Assembly: GCF_013393325.1 (NCBI RefSeq)
Contig: NZ_QJRC01000058.1
Coordinates: 1-63,277 of the forward strand
Reading direction: 5' to 3'
DNA from: Pseudomonas hunanensis
GTDB taxonomy: Bacteria; Pseudomonadota; Gammaproteobacteria; Pseudomonadales; Pseudomonadaceae
DNA: 63,277 nt
The position numbers were made by a program, and so were the translations under genes. Positions within the stretch are counted from its first letter, which is position 1. Every line of letters begins with the position of its first letter. The notes beneath the pieces are model-generated. The model was not told where the DNA came from and did no database searches. It was given only the letters and a program-made list of their open reading frames with translations. This document shows, in pieces, positions 44,022 through 52,690 of this stretch.

Positions 44022-44756
44022 TCAATGCCATGTGCCGGCGGTACTGCCGCCATCCACCGGCAGGATGACGCCGCTGACGAAGCGTGAATCGGCCAGGTAC
44101 AACACCGCGTCCACCACGTCCTGGGGCGAACCGGTGCGGCCGCTTGGCGACAGTGCGCCCATCCCCTGAACATTGTCGCCATGCAGGGGGGTCTCGATGA
44201 TCCCCGGCGCCACGGCATTCACCTGCACGCCGCTGGCCGCCAGTTCCAGCGCCAGGCCTTTGACCGCCTGGTTCAGGCCGCCTTTTACCAACACCGGCAG
44301 CAGGGCTGGTACGCGGGTATCCGGCTGCAGGGCGATGGAGGCCGTGATGGCGATGATCTGCCCATGCCCTTGCTGGGTCATGATCCGCGCTGCTTCCTGG
44401 GCTGGGTAGAAAAAGCCTTTGAGGTTGGTGCCGACCAACGCGTCCACATCCATTGCAGTGTATTCGGCAAACCGTTTGGCAATGAAAATGCCGGCGTTGT
44501 TGATCAGGATGTCCACACCGCCAAAGGTGTGAGCGGCCTTGGCGAACAAGCGTTGCGCCGTGGCCGGTTCGGCGATGTCACCCGCTACGCCAATAAACCG
44601 CGAAGCGTTGCCGAGGCGAGCGGCGGCCTGCTCCAGGCGTGCCTCGCTGCGGGCATTGCCGACGACGTTGTCGCCGCGTTCCAGGAAGGCCTCGGCCAGG
44701 GCAAAACCCAGGCCGCTGGAGGCCCCAGTGATGATGACGGTACGTGGCTTGTTCAT
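44022..44756 (-). CDS. SDR-fold oxidoreductase lacking the catalytic Tyr
   Basis: The 244-residue classical-type SDR has the cofactor motif TGASSGLGFAL (10-20), NNAG in the middle, and the structural ITAS Ser. At the YxxxK site the sequence reads PVLVKGG: Lys is kept but Tyr is Pro. The bases at 44270-44300 are clear, so this is not a reading-frame artefact. Reductase activity by the usual mechanism is doubtful. It is co-transcribed with the tautomerase and divergent from a LysR gene. Confidence 0.82.
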   Translation of the reverse strand: MNKPRTVIITGASSGLGFALAEAFLERGDNVVGNARSEARLEQAAARLGNASRFIGVAGDIAEPATAQRLFAKAAHTFGGVDILINNAGIFIAKRFAEYTAMDVDALVGTNLKGFFYPAQEAARIMTQQGHGQIIAITASIALQPDTRVPALLPVLVKGGLNQAVKGLALELAASGVQVNAVAPGIIETPLHGDNVQGMGALSPSGRTGSPQDVVDAVLYLADSRFVSGVILPVDGGSTAGTWH

Positions 44757-44880
44757 GTGCTTGGTCTCCAGTGAATTGAGCCATCGGCTCGATGTGGACT
44801 CACTGTAATTGGCTACCGATGCTTGAAAAATAAGGCGCGAGGCATTTCAATCGATACACCATGTAATTAATTGAGCCGCC

Positions 44881-45801
44881 ATGCCCCGCCATTTCGATGA
44901 CTTGCAACTGGGTAGCCTTGAGCTGTTCTGCCTGGCCGCCGACAGTGGCAGCTTCACTGCCGCAGCCGCACTGGCCGGCGTCACGCCGGCGGCGGTCAGC
45001 CGCAACGTGGCGCGTCTGGAGGAGCGCCTGGGGGTACGGTTGTTTGTCCGTACCACGCGGCAAATGCGCCTGTCCGCAGCGGGCCATGCCTATTACCTGC
45101 AATGCCGACAGGCGCTAGGGCAACTGGTCGAAGCCGAACGCCAGGTAACGGGTGGGCAGGTCGAGCCCAGTGGCTTACTGCGCATCAGTGCGCCCACGCC
45201 CTATGCCCATCATCGGTTACTGCCGCTGCTGCCGCGCTTTCGCCAGCGCTACCCGCAGGTGCGGGTGGACGTGCATGTCAGCAACCGCAACGTCGATTTT
45301 GCCGAGGAACCCTTCGACCTGGCCATTCGTGGCCGCGAACCGGCCGACTCACGGCTGGTGGCGCGTCGGCTTGAGGATGCCGAGCTGGTGGTGGTGGCCA
45401 CCCCGGGCTACCTGGCCGGTGCCGGCATGCCGCAGGTGCCACAGGACTTGCAGCACCACGAGTGCATCCAGTTTGAAATGCCCAGCAGTGGCCGCCGCCC
45501 GCCGTGGACCTTTCGCCAGGATGGTCGTCAGGTGGAAGTGGAAACGCAGGGGGCGCTCACCTGCCTGGGCGACTTTCTAGCCACGGCCACGCTGGTGCGC
45601 CACGGCGGCGGGCTGATGCAGGCTTATCGCTTTACTGTGCAAGACGCATTGGTCAGCGGCGAACTGGTCGAGGTGCTGACGGCGTTTGGCGGCACCTCTC
45701 GGCCCTTCATGTTGATCTACCCGCAGGCACGGCACATGCCATTGCGGGTGCGGGTGTTCATCGATTTCCTGTTCGCCGAGGCCGGGCAACCGCTGAGCTG
45801 A
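44881..45801 (+). CDS. LysR family regulator divergent from the SDR/tautomerase pair
   Basis: The 306-residue regulator of the CrgA-like group has a winged helix at 7-65 (DSGSFTAAAALAGVTPAAVSRNVARLE) and an effector domain from about 92 (GLLRISAPTPYAHHRLLPLL). It starts 125 bases from the divergent SDR gene and most likely regulates it. Nothing in the sequence identifies the inducer. Confidence 0.88.
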   Translation: MPRHFDDLQLGSLELFCLAADSGSFTAAAALAGVTPAAVSRNVARLEERLGVRLFVRTTRQMRLSAAGHAYYLQCRQALGQLVEAERQVTGGQVEPSGLLRISAPTPYAHHRLLPLLPRFRQRYPQVRVDVHVSNRNVDFAEEPFDLAIRGREPADSRLVARRLEDAELVVVATPGYLAGAGMPQVPQDLQHHECIQFEMPSSGRRPPWTFRQDGRQVEVETQGALTCLGDFLATATLVRHGGGLMQAYRFTVQDALVSGELVEVLTAFGGTSRPFMLIYPQARHMPLRVRVFIDFLFAEAGQPLS

Positions 45802-45895
45802 CGTGGTGCGGTGCAGGCATGGGCCGACTATGCTTTTGGCTGCGCCGAGCCGAATAGGCCTCGACGAACCTTACGGTTTTCCAGGAGAACGCTCC

Positions 45896-46177
45896 ATGAA
45901 ATCCATGAAATCCATGAAATGCATACCCTTGCTGGTGATTACCTCCGTCCTCGCTTTTGCCGCACACGCAGACCCAGCAAGCAACTGTGCGGCCAAGATC
46001 AAGGAACTGGAGGATTTCCATAAAGCCAGTGGTCAGGCGATGCATGGCGGCATGGCCCATGACTTCAAAGTTCATCTGCAAAATGCCAAAGATGCTCAGA
46101 GCAAGGGTGACATGGCTCAATGTCAGGCCTCTGCGGACCAAGCCAAGACCATCTATAACAAGGCTCGTAGCAAATAA
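45896..46177 (+). CDS. Small secreted helical protein
   Basis: The 93-residue protein has a Sec signal peptide (cleavage expected at AHA-DP) and a mature domain of about 65 residues, helical and Lys/Gln-rich, with two Cys (SNCAAK and AQCQAS). The start shows three in-frame ATGs within nine codons (MKSMKSMKC, a tandem ATGAAATCC); AGGAG at 45882-45886 best fits the first. I do not recognise a named family. A strong hairpin follows. Confidence 0.75.
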   Translation: MKSMKSMKCIPLLVITSVLAFAAHADPASNCAAKIKELEDFHKASGQAMHGGMAHDFKVHLQNAKDAQSKGDMAQCQASADQAKTIYNKARSK

Positions 46178-46183
46178 GCTCGT

Positions 46184-46221
46184 ACGGGCCTCTTCGCGGG
46201 TAAACCCGCGAAGAGGCCCGT
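46184..46221. terminator. REP palindrome acting as bidirectional terminator
   Basis: ACGGGCCTCTTCGCGGGT pairs perfectly with its complement across a two-base loop, an 18-base stem between convergent genes. The core is the TTCGCGGGTAAACCCGC REP. Confidence 0.85.
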
Positions 46222-46238
46222 GCAGGATGGCCCCGCCG

Positions 46239-46889
46239 TCAGAACCAGCGATCGTTCTTCTTGCGTCCCCGGGTCAGCGCCGGCAGGATCAACCCCGCCA
46301 GCAAACCCGCACCAGCAATGCTGCCGCCATACACCATGTAGCGCATCATCACCTGCTTGTTCTCATCCCCCAGGCGCGCCTGGGTATCGCGCAGCTCCGA
46401 CTGGCTTTGGTCCAGCTGCTCGTTCAGCGCCTTGTTGCGCGCCTCCAGTTCGTCGATCAGCTGTTTGCGCGAATCGAGCGTTTCCTGCATGCCCTGCACG
46501 CGGTTTTTCCAGCTGTCGTCGATGGTCTTCAGCTGCCCGGTCAGTTCCACGACCTGGGCATCGAGCATCGGCAGGCGTTCGTTCTGTCCAGGAACCGCCT
46601 GCAGGTCGTTGCTGAGAATCCACACCACATCGCCGTTCTGCCCGCGCACCTGGCTGTAGTTGCCCTGGCTGCCGATCAGGGTGAGTTTTTGCCCGGACTT
46701 GAGCGTTCCGACGATGCGGTGGCCATCCGTCGGGCCGCTGCGCACGTAGGTGCTCAGGCTGTCGCTGACCCAGCGTGCATCGCTGGCAGGCTCTTCGGCG
46801 TGCACCGGTGCGGCAAGGGTCACCAGGGCGGCAATCAGGCCGCCGCGCAGGGCAGGGAGGACGGAAGCAATTGGGCGGGAATCGGGCAT
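46239..46889 (-). CDS. TIGR04211 family SH3 domain protein (YgiM-like)
   Basis: The 216-residue protein has an N-terminal signal or anchor (GGLIAALVTLAAPVHA), a bacterial SH3 domain (about 35-95), a long coiled coil (about 105-185) and a C-terminal membrane helix (about 186-208) before a basic tail. The layout matches YgiM-like envelope proteins with the SH3 domain in the periplasm. I prefer ATG 46889 because the longer frame delays the signal peptide by 36 residues. The Shine-Dalgarno is weak. Confidence 0.83.
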   Translation of the reverse strand: MPDSRPIASVLPALRGGLIAALVTLAAPVHAEEPASDARWVSDSLSTYVRSGPTDGHRIVGTLKSGQKLTLIGSQGNYSQVRGQNGDVVWILSNDLQAVPGQNERLPMLDAQVVELTGQLKTIDDSWKNRVQGMQETLDSRKQLIDELEARNKALNEQLDQSQSELRDTQARLGDENKQVMMRYMVYGGSIAGAGLLAGLILPALTRGRKKNDRWF

Positions 46890-47159
46890 GTTGGGTCTTC
46901 GCTGAAACAGGACAAAAGTAGGCCCGGTGACTGGGCCGATGAACCGGTCGGTGAGTTGACCGTCAGCCAAAGACCGTTTTTTTGTAAGCAGGTTCACTAC
47001 CTGACGTCGGAAATGTCTGCAGGATGTTGCAAGGCCCGACCCAGGGCATTGCCTTGTCGATGACGCAATTGTAATGCGCCGATCACCTTGGCGTTATCTG
47101 CCGGCCGTCAATCTCGGCCCGCCGACATAACAACAAATGCGACGTTCAAGGAGCATCGG
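46890..47159. other. Divergent intergenic region
   Basis: This is the 270-base gap between the SH3 protein gene and oprD-family gene. It should contain both promoters; I see no clear motif or extra gene. Confidence 0.4.
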
Positions 47160-48503
47160 ATGACCTGCAGATCACCCCTGAAACTGGCGGCTTGCCTGGC
47201 ACTGGCCAGCGTTGGCAACCAGGCCATGGCCGCAGAAGAAAGCGCTGAAGGCTTTGTCGAGGGCAGTACCCTCAGCGTGCTCAACCGCAATTTCTACTTC
47301 AACCGCGACAACCGCGATTCCGCCGCCCCCACGCACAACCCCAACAAGCAGCCTGACAATGGCTACTCCGAAGCCTGGGCTCACGCTGTGATTACCCGCT
47401 TCGAGTCGGGCTTCACCCAGGGTACTGTCGGTGTTGGCCTGGATGCGTTCGCCATGCTTGGCCTCAAGCTCGACACCGGCGGCGGTCGCAACGGCGGGCG
47501 TAGCTCTTTCGATGTAATGCCCGTTGACCGTGATGGCCAGGCCCGTGACGAATACACCAAGATAGGTGGCGCGGCCAAGGTGCGCCTGTTCGACACGGTC
47601 CTGAAGGTAGGCGATGTGTTCCCGGCCAACCCGGTGGTGGCGGCAGGCGACTCGCGGCTACTGCCGGAAAGCTTCCGTGGCGTGACCCTGGAGAACACCA
47701 GCATCAAGGACCTGACCTTGCAGGCCGGGCGTTTGCACGCCATGAGCCAGCCAATGTCCAGCGACCTGCGGGAAAACTTCGTGACCTTCTACGGCGGCCC
47801 GGTCGATTCGCCGTGGATTGCCTATGGCGGTGGTGACTACACGCTCAATGACCATGTCAGCGTCAGCCTGTTCAGCAGCCGGCTCAAGGATGTGTGGAAC
47901 CAGTACTACGCCGGCACCAGCCTGAGCTGGCCGTTGAGCGATGAGCTGGCCCTGCTTGGCGGTTTCAACTATTACAAGGCGGTTGATGAAGGGCAGCGGC
48001 GCCTGGGTGCCTTCGACAATGACATCTGGAGCGCCAAGGTCGGCGTGCGCCTTGGCGCTCACACCCTGGCGCTGACTCACCAGCGCAACAACGGCGACGA
48101 TGACTTCGACTACCTGCGCCAGTCCGACTCGATCTTCCTCGACAACTCTATCCAGTACAGCGACTTCAACTCGCCCAAGGAGCGCTCGTGGATGCTGCGT
48201 TACGACCTGAACATGGCCGCCTATGGCGTGCCTGGCCTGTCGTTCATGACGCGCTACGGCAAGGGCACAGACGCCGACTACTCCAATGCCAACGCCACCT
48301 ACATGCGCCGCGACGGCGACGGCAACCCACTGACCGACCAGAAGCGCTGGGAACGTGACATCGAGGTCAAGTACGTGGTGCAGACCGGCGCAGCCAAGGA
48401 CCTGTCATTGCGCGTGCGCCAGGCCACCACCCGGGCCACGGCCTTCGAGTCGGACCTGGACGAAGTACGGCTGATCGTGGAATACCCGCTTTCGATCCTG
48501 TGA
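47160..48503 (+). CDS. OprD family outer-membrane porin
   Basis: The 447-residue protein has a signal peptide (cleavage near AMA-AEE) and an 18-strand porin domain. OprD-family features are FVEGSTLSVLNRNFYFNRDNR near the N-terminus, YSEAWAHAVITRFESGFTQGTVG, and the aromatic C-terminal strand ending in SIL. OprD porins admit basic amino acids, small carboxylates or aromatic acids. AAGGAG six bases before ATG 47160 fixes the start. A strong terminator follows. Substrate unknown. Confidence 0.92.
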   Translation: MTCRSPLKLAACLALASVGNQAMAAEESAEGFVEGSTLSVLNRNFYFNRDNRDSAAPTHNPNKQPDNGYSEAWAHAVITRFESGFTQGTVGVGLDAFAMLGLKLDTGGGRNGGRSSFDVMPVDRDGQARDEYTKIGGAAKVRLFDTVLKVGDVFPANPVVAAGDSRLLPESFRGVTLENTSIKDLTLQAGRLHAMSQPMSSDLRENFVTFYGGPVDSPWIAYGGGDYTLNDHVSVSLFSSRLKDVWNQYYAGTSLSWPLSDELALLGGFNYYKAVDEGQRRLGAFDNDIWSAKVGVRLGAHTLALTHQRNNGDDDFDYLRQSDSIFLDNSIQYSDFNSPKERSWMLRYDLNMAAYGVPGLSFMTRYGKGTDADYSNANATYMRRDGDGNPLTDQKRWERDIEVKYVVQTGAAKDLSLRVRQATTRATAFESDLDEVRLIVEYPLSIL

Positions 48504-48551
48504 ATTCACCTTGGCAGCCTTGTTGCTCCTTTGGTTTGGGTGAATATTTTG

Positions 48552-48577
48552 GCGCTCCGCATGGAGCGCTTTTTTTT
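48552..48577 (+). terminator. Rho-independent terminator of the OprD-family gene
   Basis: GCGCTCC-GCAT-GGAGCGC is followed by eight T, 49 bases after the stop codon. Confidence 0.92.
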
Positions 48578-48635
48578 CGGGCTATTAAGTTGCAGCTAGA
48601 CTCATGGGTTCACACCCTTTCAGGGAGCCAGGACC

Positions 48636-49115
48636 ATGACTGCCAAGAATACCGTCTGCCTGTGGTATGACCACGATGCCGAAGAAGCGGCGAACTTCTA
48701 TGCCCGAACCTTCCCCGATAGCCAGGTGGTCGCGGTGCACCAGGCACCCGGCGATTACCCTTCAGGCAAGCAGGGCGATGTGATTACCGTGGAGTTCACG
48801 GTAATGGGCATTCCTTGCGTCGGGCTCAACGGTGGTTCGACCTTCAAGCACTGCGAGGCGTTTTCGTTCCAGGTCAGCACCGCGGACCAAGCCGAGACCG
48901 ACCGTTTGTGGGATGCCATTGTCGGCAACGGTGGCGAGGCCAGCGTGTGTGGTTGGTGCAAGGACAAATGGGGGATTTCGTGGCAGATTACCCCACGTGT
49001 CCTCATCGAAGCCATCGGCCACCCCGACCGTGCGGCGGCCAAGCGGGCGTTCGAGGCCATGATGCAGATGGGCAAGATCGATGTGGCCAAGATAGAGGCG
49101 GCATTGAAGGGTTGA
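48636..49115 (+). CDS. VOC superfamily protein (PhnB/3-demethylubiquinone methyltransferase-like domain)
   Basis: This 159-residue protein of the PhnB-like group in the glyoxalase/VOC fold has LWYDHDAEEAANFYARTFPDS (10-30), FTVMGIPCVGLNGG and WGISWQITPR. Such proteins are usually annotated as 3-demethylubiquinone-9 methyltransferase-like, but they lack a methyltransferase domain and their function is unsettled. It stands alone after a terminator. The C-terminal helix AFEAMMQMGKIDVAKIEAALKG is typical of the subgroup. Confidence 0.86.
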   Translation: MTAKNTVCLWYDHDAEEAANFYARTFPDSQVVAVHQAPGDYPSGKQGDVITVEFTVMGIPCVGLNGGSTFKHCEAFSFQVSTADQAETDRLWDAIVGNGGEASVCGWCKDKWGISWQITPRVLIEAIGHPDRAAAKRAFEAMMQMGKIDVAKIEAALKG

Positions 49116-49200
49116 GGCAGGTTCTGCTTAAGTCCCCGCCTCGCAGCCCCTTTAGGTGACACAAGGCCGTTTCGACAGGGGACCGCCCAGCCTTGCAGGG

Positions 49201-50949
49201 TCAGGTTTGGGAAACTTCGTTCGCTGCCGTTACCGGCTTTGTCGAAGCCTTCTTTTCCTGCACCACAATGTAAAATTCCTCACCATGCTTTACCGCACCA
49301 TACAGCACGGCTTTTTCGATCAGTTCGTTGCCGCGCAGGTGACGCAGCATCATCGGGTCCTTGCGCAGGTCGCGGTAAAGCGCCAGGCACAGCAGTACCA
49401 TCACCATCACGAACGGCAAGGCGACGACGATGGTCAGGTTCTGCAGCCCGGTCAGTGCCTCGCCGGGGTCACGCGGGTCGCCAATCGCCAGCATGATCGC
49501 CGCCACCGTCCCGGTCAGCGCGCCCCAGAAAATTACCGTGCGCCGTGATGGCGCGGTGGTGCCGTGTTCCGATAGCGTGCCCATCACCAGCGAGGCTGCA
49601 TCGGCTCCCGAGACGAAGAAAATGCCTACCAGGATCATCACCAGCACCGAAGTCGCCGAGGCCAGCGGGTAGCTGTCCAGCAGTTGGTACAACGCGTGGT
49701 TGCTGTTGACCGCACCGTTGGCCAATTGGAGGGCACCCTCGCGCACGGCATCGATGGCGGCGCCGCCGAAGATGGTGAACCACACCAGGCTGACCAGGCT
49801 CGGCACCAGCAGCACCCCTGTAACGAACTGGCGGATGGTGCGGCCGCGGCTGATGCGGGCGATGAACATGCCCACGAATGGCGTCCAGGAAATCCACCAG
49901 GCCCAGTAGAACACGGTCCAGCCGGCCAGCCAGTTGTTCATCTGCTCGCCGCCACTGGCGTTGGTGCGGGCCATCATTTCCGGGAGCATCTTGATGTAGA
50001 TGCCGAGCGATGTCGGCAGCAGGTTGAGCATCAACAGGGTTGGCCCGACCATGAACACGAACACCGCCAGCACCAGCGCCAGCACCATGTTGGTGTTGGA
50101 AAGCCACTGGATACCCTTGCCGATGCCCGACACCGCCGAGGTGACGAAGGCAATGGTCAGCAGGGTGATGATCGAGATGTAGAACAGCTTGCCGGGGCTT
50201 TCGATCCAGCCGTTGTATTCCAGGCCGCCGGCAATCTGCAGCGCACCCAGGCCCAGCGAGGCGGCCGAGCCGAACAGCGTGGCGAAAATCGCCATCATGT
50301 CGATCAGGCGGCCGAGTGGGCCGTTGGCGTGCTTGCCGATCAGCGGCCGGAAGGCTGCGGAAATCAACTGCGAGCGGCCACGGCGGAAGGTGCCGTAGGC
50401 GATCACCAGGCCGACGATGGCGTACATGGCCCAGGGGTGCAGGGTCCAGTGGAACAGGGTGGTGGCCATCGCCACCTGCATCGCTTCGCTGGTCTGCCCG
50501 CTGGCCGAACCGGGCGGCGGCGATACGTAGTGCGACAGTGGCTCGGCCACGCCGAAGAACATCAGGCCGATCCCCATGCCTGCGCTGAACATCATTGCTA
50601 CCCAGGACACCGTGCGGAACTCCGGCTGTTCGCCATCACGGCCCAACGGAATTCTGCCGTAGCGGCTGGCGGCCAGCCACAGCACGAACACCACGAACAG
50701 GGTGGAAGTGAGCACGAAGAACCAGCCAAAATTGAGAATGACCCAGGATTGCGCGCTGGAGGCGCTGCTGGCCAGGCTGGCCTGGTTGAGGAAGCCCCAG
50801 AGCACGAATGCGATGGCCAGGAGGCTGGTGAAGCCAAAGACGATCCAGTCGAGTTTGCCCTCGAAATGTCGGTCCTGGCGGGCTTCTGCGGTTTTCGAGG
50901 GGTCTGTCACGCCAAGATCGAGTGTTTCGGTGATGTGTTCCTTTGCCAT
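49201..50949 (-). CDS. BCCT family betaine/choline/carnitine transporter
   Basis: The 582-residue twelve-helix transporter has the BCCT signature FYWAWWISWTPFVGMFIARISRGR in the middle and MMFSAGMGIGLMFFGVAEPLSHY near 116-138. It imports quaternary amines such as choline, betaine or carnitine with sodium or protons. The C-terminal cytoplasmic tail is about 60 residues. A quaternary-amine importer fits the tmm gene elsewhere in the window, but no betaine catabolic gene adjoins it. Confidence 0.92.
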   Translation of the reverse strand: MAKEHITETLDLGVTDPSKTAEARQDRHFEGKLDWIVFGFTSLLAIAFVLWGFLNQASLASSASSAQSWVILNFGWFFVLTSTLFVVFVLWLAASRYGRIPLGRDGEQPEFRTVSWVAMMFSAGMGIGLMFFGVAEPLSHYVSPPPGSASGQTSEAMQVAMATTLFHWTLHPWAMYAIVGLVIAYGTFRRGRSQLISAAFRPLIGKHANGPLGRLIDMMAIFATLFGSAASLGLGALQIAGGLEYNGWIESPGKLFYISIITLLTIAFVTSAVSGIGKGIQWLSNTNMVLALVLAVFVFMVGPTLLMLNLLPTSLGIYIKMLPEMMARTNASGGEQMNNWLAGWTVFYWAWWISWTPFVGMFIARISRGRTIRQFVTGVLLVPSLVSLVWFTIFGGAAIDAVREGALQLANGAVNSNHALYQLLDSYPLASATSVLVMILVGIFFVSGADAASLVMGTLSEHGTTAPSRRTVIFWGALTGTVAAIMLAIGDPRDPGEALTGLQNLTIVVALPFVMVMVLLCLALYRDLRKDPMMLRHLRGNELIEKAVLYGAVKHGEEFYIVVQEKKASTKPVTAANEVSQT

Positions 50950-51265
50950 GAATGATGAGGCCCCTTTGTGGTTTACCTGCGTATGCAGGCTTGTTGTTGT
51001 ATGGGCTACCGAGCGCGATGAAGGCTTCGGCGGGGTGGAGTGCTGGCGCGATTATCCTGCGCCGGAAAAGGCGACGCCTGTCCCCATAGCGCCCTGGGGC
51101 GTCCATTACGCGACTTGGCAAATACTTTTAGTTCTGGGGGCAGTGGCCCTTTCTGCCTCGGCTTCTGGTAACCTGATGGGCATTACCCGGGCCCGCACAT
51201 ACGAGCACCGTAGAAGCGCTGCTGCTTGCGGCCCTGGCCGTACCAGGAAACGGAGATTCGTCATA
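50950..51265. other. Divergent intergenic region upstream of the BCCT gene
   Basis: No gene is supported in these 316 bases. A small inverted repeat CCTGC-GTAT-GCAGG (50976-50989) lies close to the BCCT start, and GACGCC...GGCGTC near 51071-51102 is a second weak symmetry. Both are weak operator candidates. Confidence 0.35.
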
Positions 51266-51583
51266 ATGGCCACTGACCGTGTGAGCCTGATTCATTTCGA
51301 TAAATTGAGCATGAGCCCTGCCGCTGCCGATCGGTTCCAGAAAGCCCTCGACGCGCTGGCAGCGCTCAAGCTGCAGGACCGTTACGTGTACCTCATCGCT
51401 CCTTATCTGGGTGATATCGCTGACGCCTCCGACCTTGAACAACTGGACACCGCCCTGGGCCAGTGCATTCGTGTGGTCGATGAGCTGCTGGCTGCCAGGT
51501 CGGTCAGCAAGGCCAAGGCCGAAGAAGTACGCCAGGTGTTTCACAGCGCCGCCGAACGTGCTCGGGCGGAAATGCCCGGCTGA
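51266..51583 (+). CDS. Hypothetical protein
   Basis: I do not recognise a family. The 105-residue soluble protein is mostly helical and acidic (LEQLDTALGQCIRVVDELLAARSVSKAKAEEVRQVF). ATG 51266 follows GGAG at ten bases; an open frame extends upstream over the intergenic region but has no family character. It lies nine bases before a DUF1289 gene and 258 bases before a LysE exporter on the same strand, so the three may form one transcript. Confidence 0.7.
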   Translation: MATDRVSLIHFDKLSMSPAAADRFQKALDALAALKLQDRYVYLIAPYLGDIADASDLEQLDTALGQCIRVVDELLAARSVSKAKAEEVRQVFHSAAERARAEMPG

Positions 51584-51591
51584 GTGGTGGC

Positions 51592-51792
51592 ATGGCCAAA
51601 GACATCGACAACCCTTGCGTCTCTTTATGCCAGCTGAACAGCGAGCTGTGCGTGAGCTGCGGCCGCACCCGTGACGAAATCCGCAAGTGGCGGGGCATGA
51701 AGCGCCCCGAGAAGATGGCCACTGTGCAGCGGGCGGCGACGCGAATGAAGGCTATCGCCAAGAAGGCGGCCAAGCGGCAGAATGCCGACTGA
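51592..51792 (+). CDS. DUF1289 family protein
   Basis: The 66-residue protein has four cysteines in the DUF1289 pattern (NPCVSLCQLN and ELCVSCGRTRDEIRKWRGM), suggesting a small zinc or iron-sulfur binding site. The C-terminal third is strongly basic. Function is unknown. It follows the hypothetical gene by eight bases and is likely cotranslated with it. Confidence 0.85.
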   Translation: MAKDIDNPCVSLCQLNSELCVSCGRTRDEIRKWRGMKRPEKMATVQRAATRMKAIAKKAAKRQNAD

Positions 51793-51841
51793 GCCTGCGT
51801 GCCATTCACGCAACCTTTCCTGATTGTTTGTCGAGCCTGAA

Positions 51842-52483
51842 ATGGATTCTCACTCGCTGTTTGCGTTTACCCTGGTCGCCGCCATCGCGATCGCCAGCCC
51901 TGGCCCTGCCACCTTGATGGCCATCAACAACAGTCTGGCCCATGGCCAGCGCAGCGCGATCTGGTCGTCGCTGGGCAATGGCACGGGCCTGTTCTGTCTG
52001 TCGGCCGCGGCCATGTTGGGGTTGGGCGCATTGCTGGCCAGTTCTGAAGTGCTGTTCAATGCCGTGAAAATCCTGGGGGCAGGCTACCTGTTTTACCTGG
52101 GGGTGCGGCAGTTGTTGAAAAAAAGCCCGATGCTGGAGCAGGGCGCCGCAGAGGGTGCAGCCAAGGCAAGGCCTACGCCGCTGAAACTGTTCAAGTCGGC
52201 CTTTCTGACGGCGGTGACCAACCCCAAGGCGACCATGTTCTTCACCGCGCTGTTCCCGCAGTTCATCGACCAGGGCGCGGCGTTATTACCGCAGTTCCTG
52301 ACCTTGACAGGCATTTTCGTGGCCTTGTCGCTTACTTCACTGAGCTTGTATGCCGCCCTGGCTGCGCGGGCCAAGGGTGTGTTGACCCGACCTTCGCTGT
52401 CGCGCTGGGTGAGCCGGGTGGTGGGCACCACCTTTATCGGTTTTGGCGCGGCGATCCTGGCAATGCGGCGGCAGGGGGCCTGA
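51842..52483 (+). CDS. LysE family amino-acid exporter
   Basis: The 213-residue six-helix exporter has the LysE motif AIASPGPATLMAINNS near 17-32 and FKSAFLTAVTNPKATMFFTALFPQF. It is the third LysE-family gene in the window and clearly separate from the pair at 15977-17290. The start at 51842 is preferred over a non-ATG start six codons upstream because it begins the first helix normally; neither has a good Shine-Dalgarno. Confidence 0.85.
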   Translation: MDSHSLFAFTLVAAIAIASPGPATLMAINNSLAHGQRSAIWSSLGNGTGLFCLSAAAMLGLGALLASSEVLFNAVKILGAGYLFYLGVRQLLKKSPMLEQGAAEGAAKARPTPLKLFKSAFLTAVTNPKATMFFTALFPQFIDQGAALLPQFLTLTGIFVALSLTSLSLYAALAARAKGVLTRPSLSRWVSRVVGTTFIGFGAAILAMRRQGA

Positions 52484-52690
52484 AAAGGCCGGATTCCAGT
52501 CAACTGTGCGGGCCCTCATTGTCTATCCTCCGGCGGTTTTTCTGCTGGCCGATGAAAGGCCCGTCTATTGGCCGCTGATGGTCCAGACTGCCTAGAAGAC
52601 GCACAGATGATTGCTGCAGCCGACCACAGTAGGTGGCAGCCTTTGGCCACCATGTCGGGTCGCCGGATGTACATGTGCCGAGGGTCGTAG

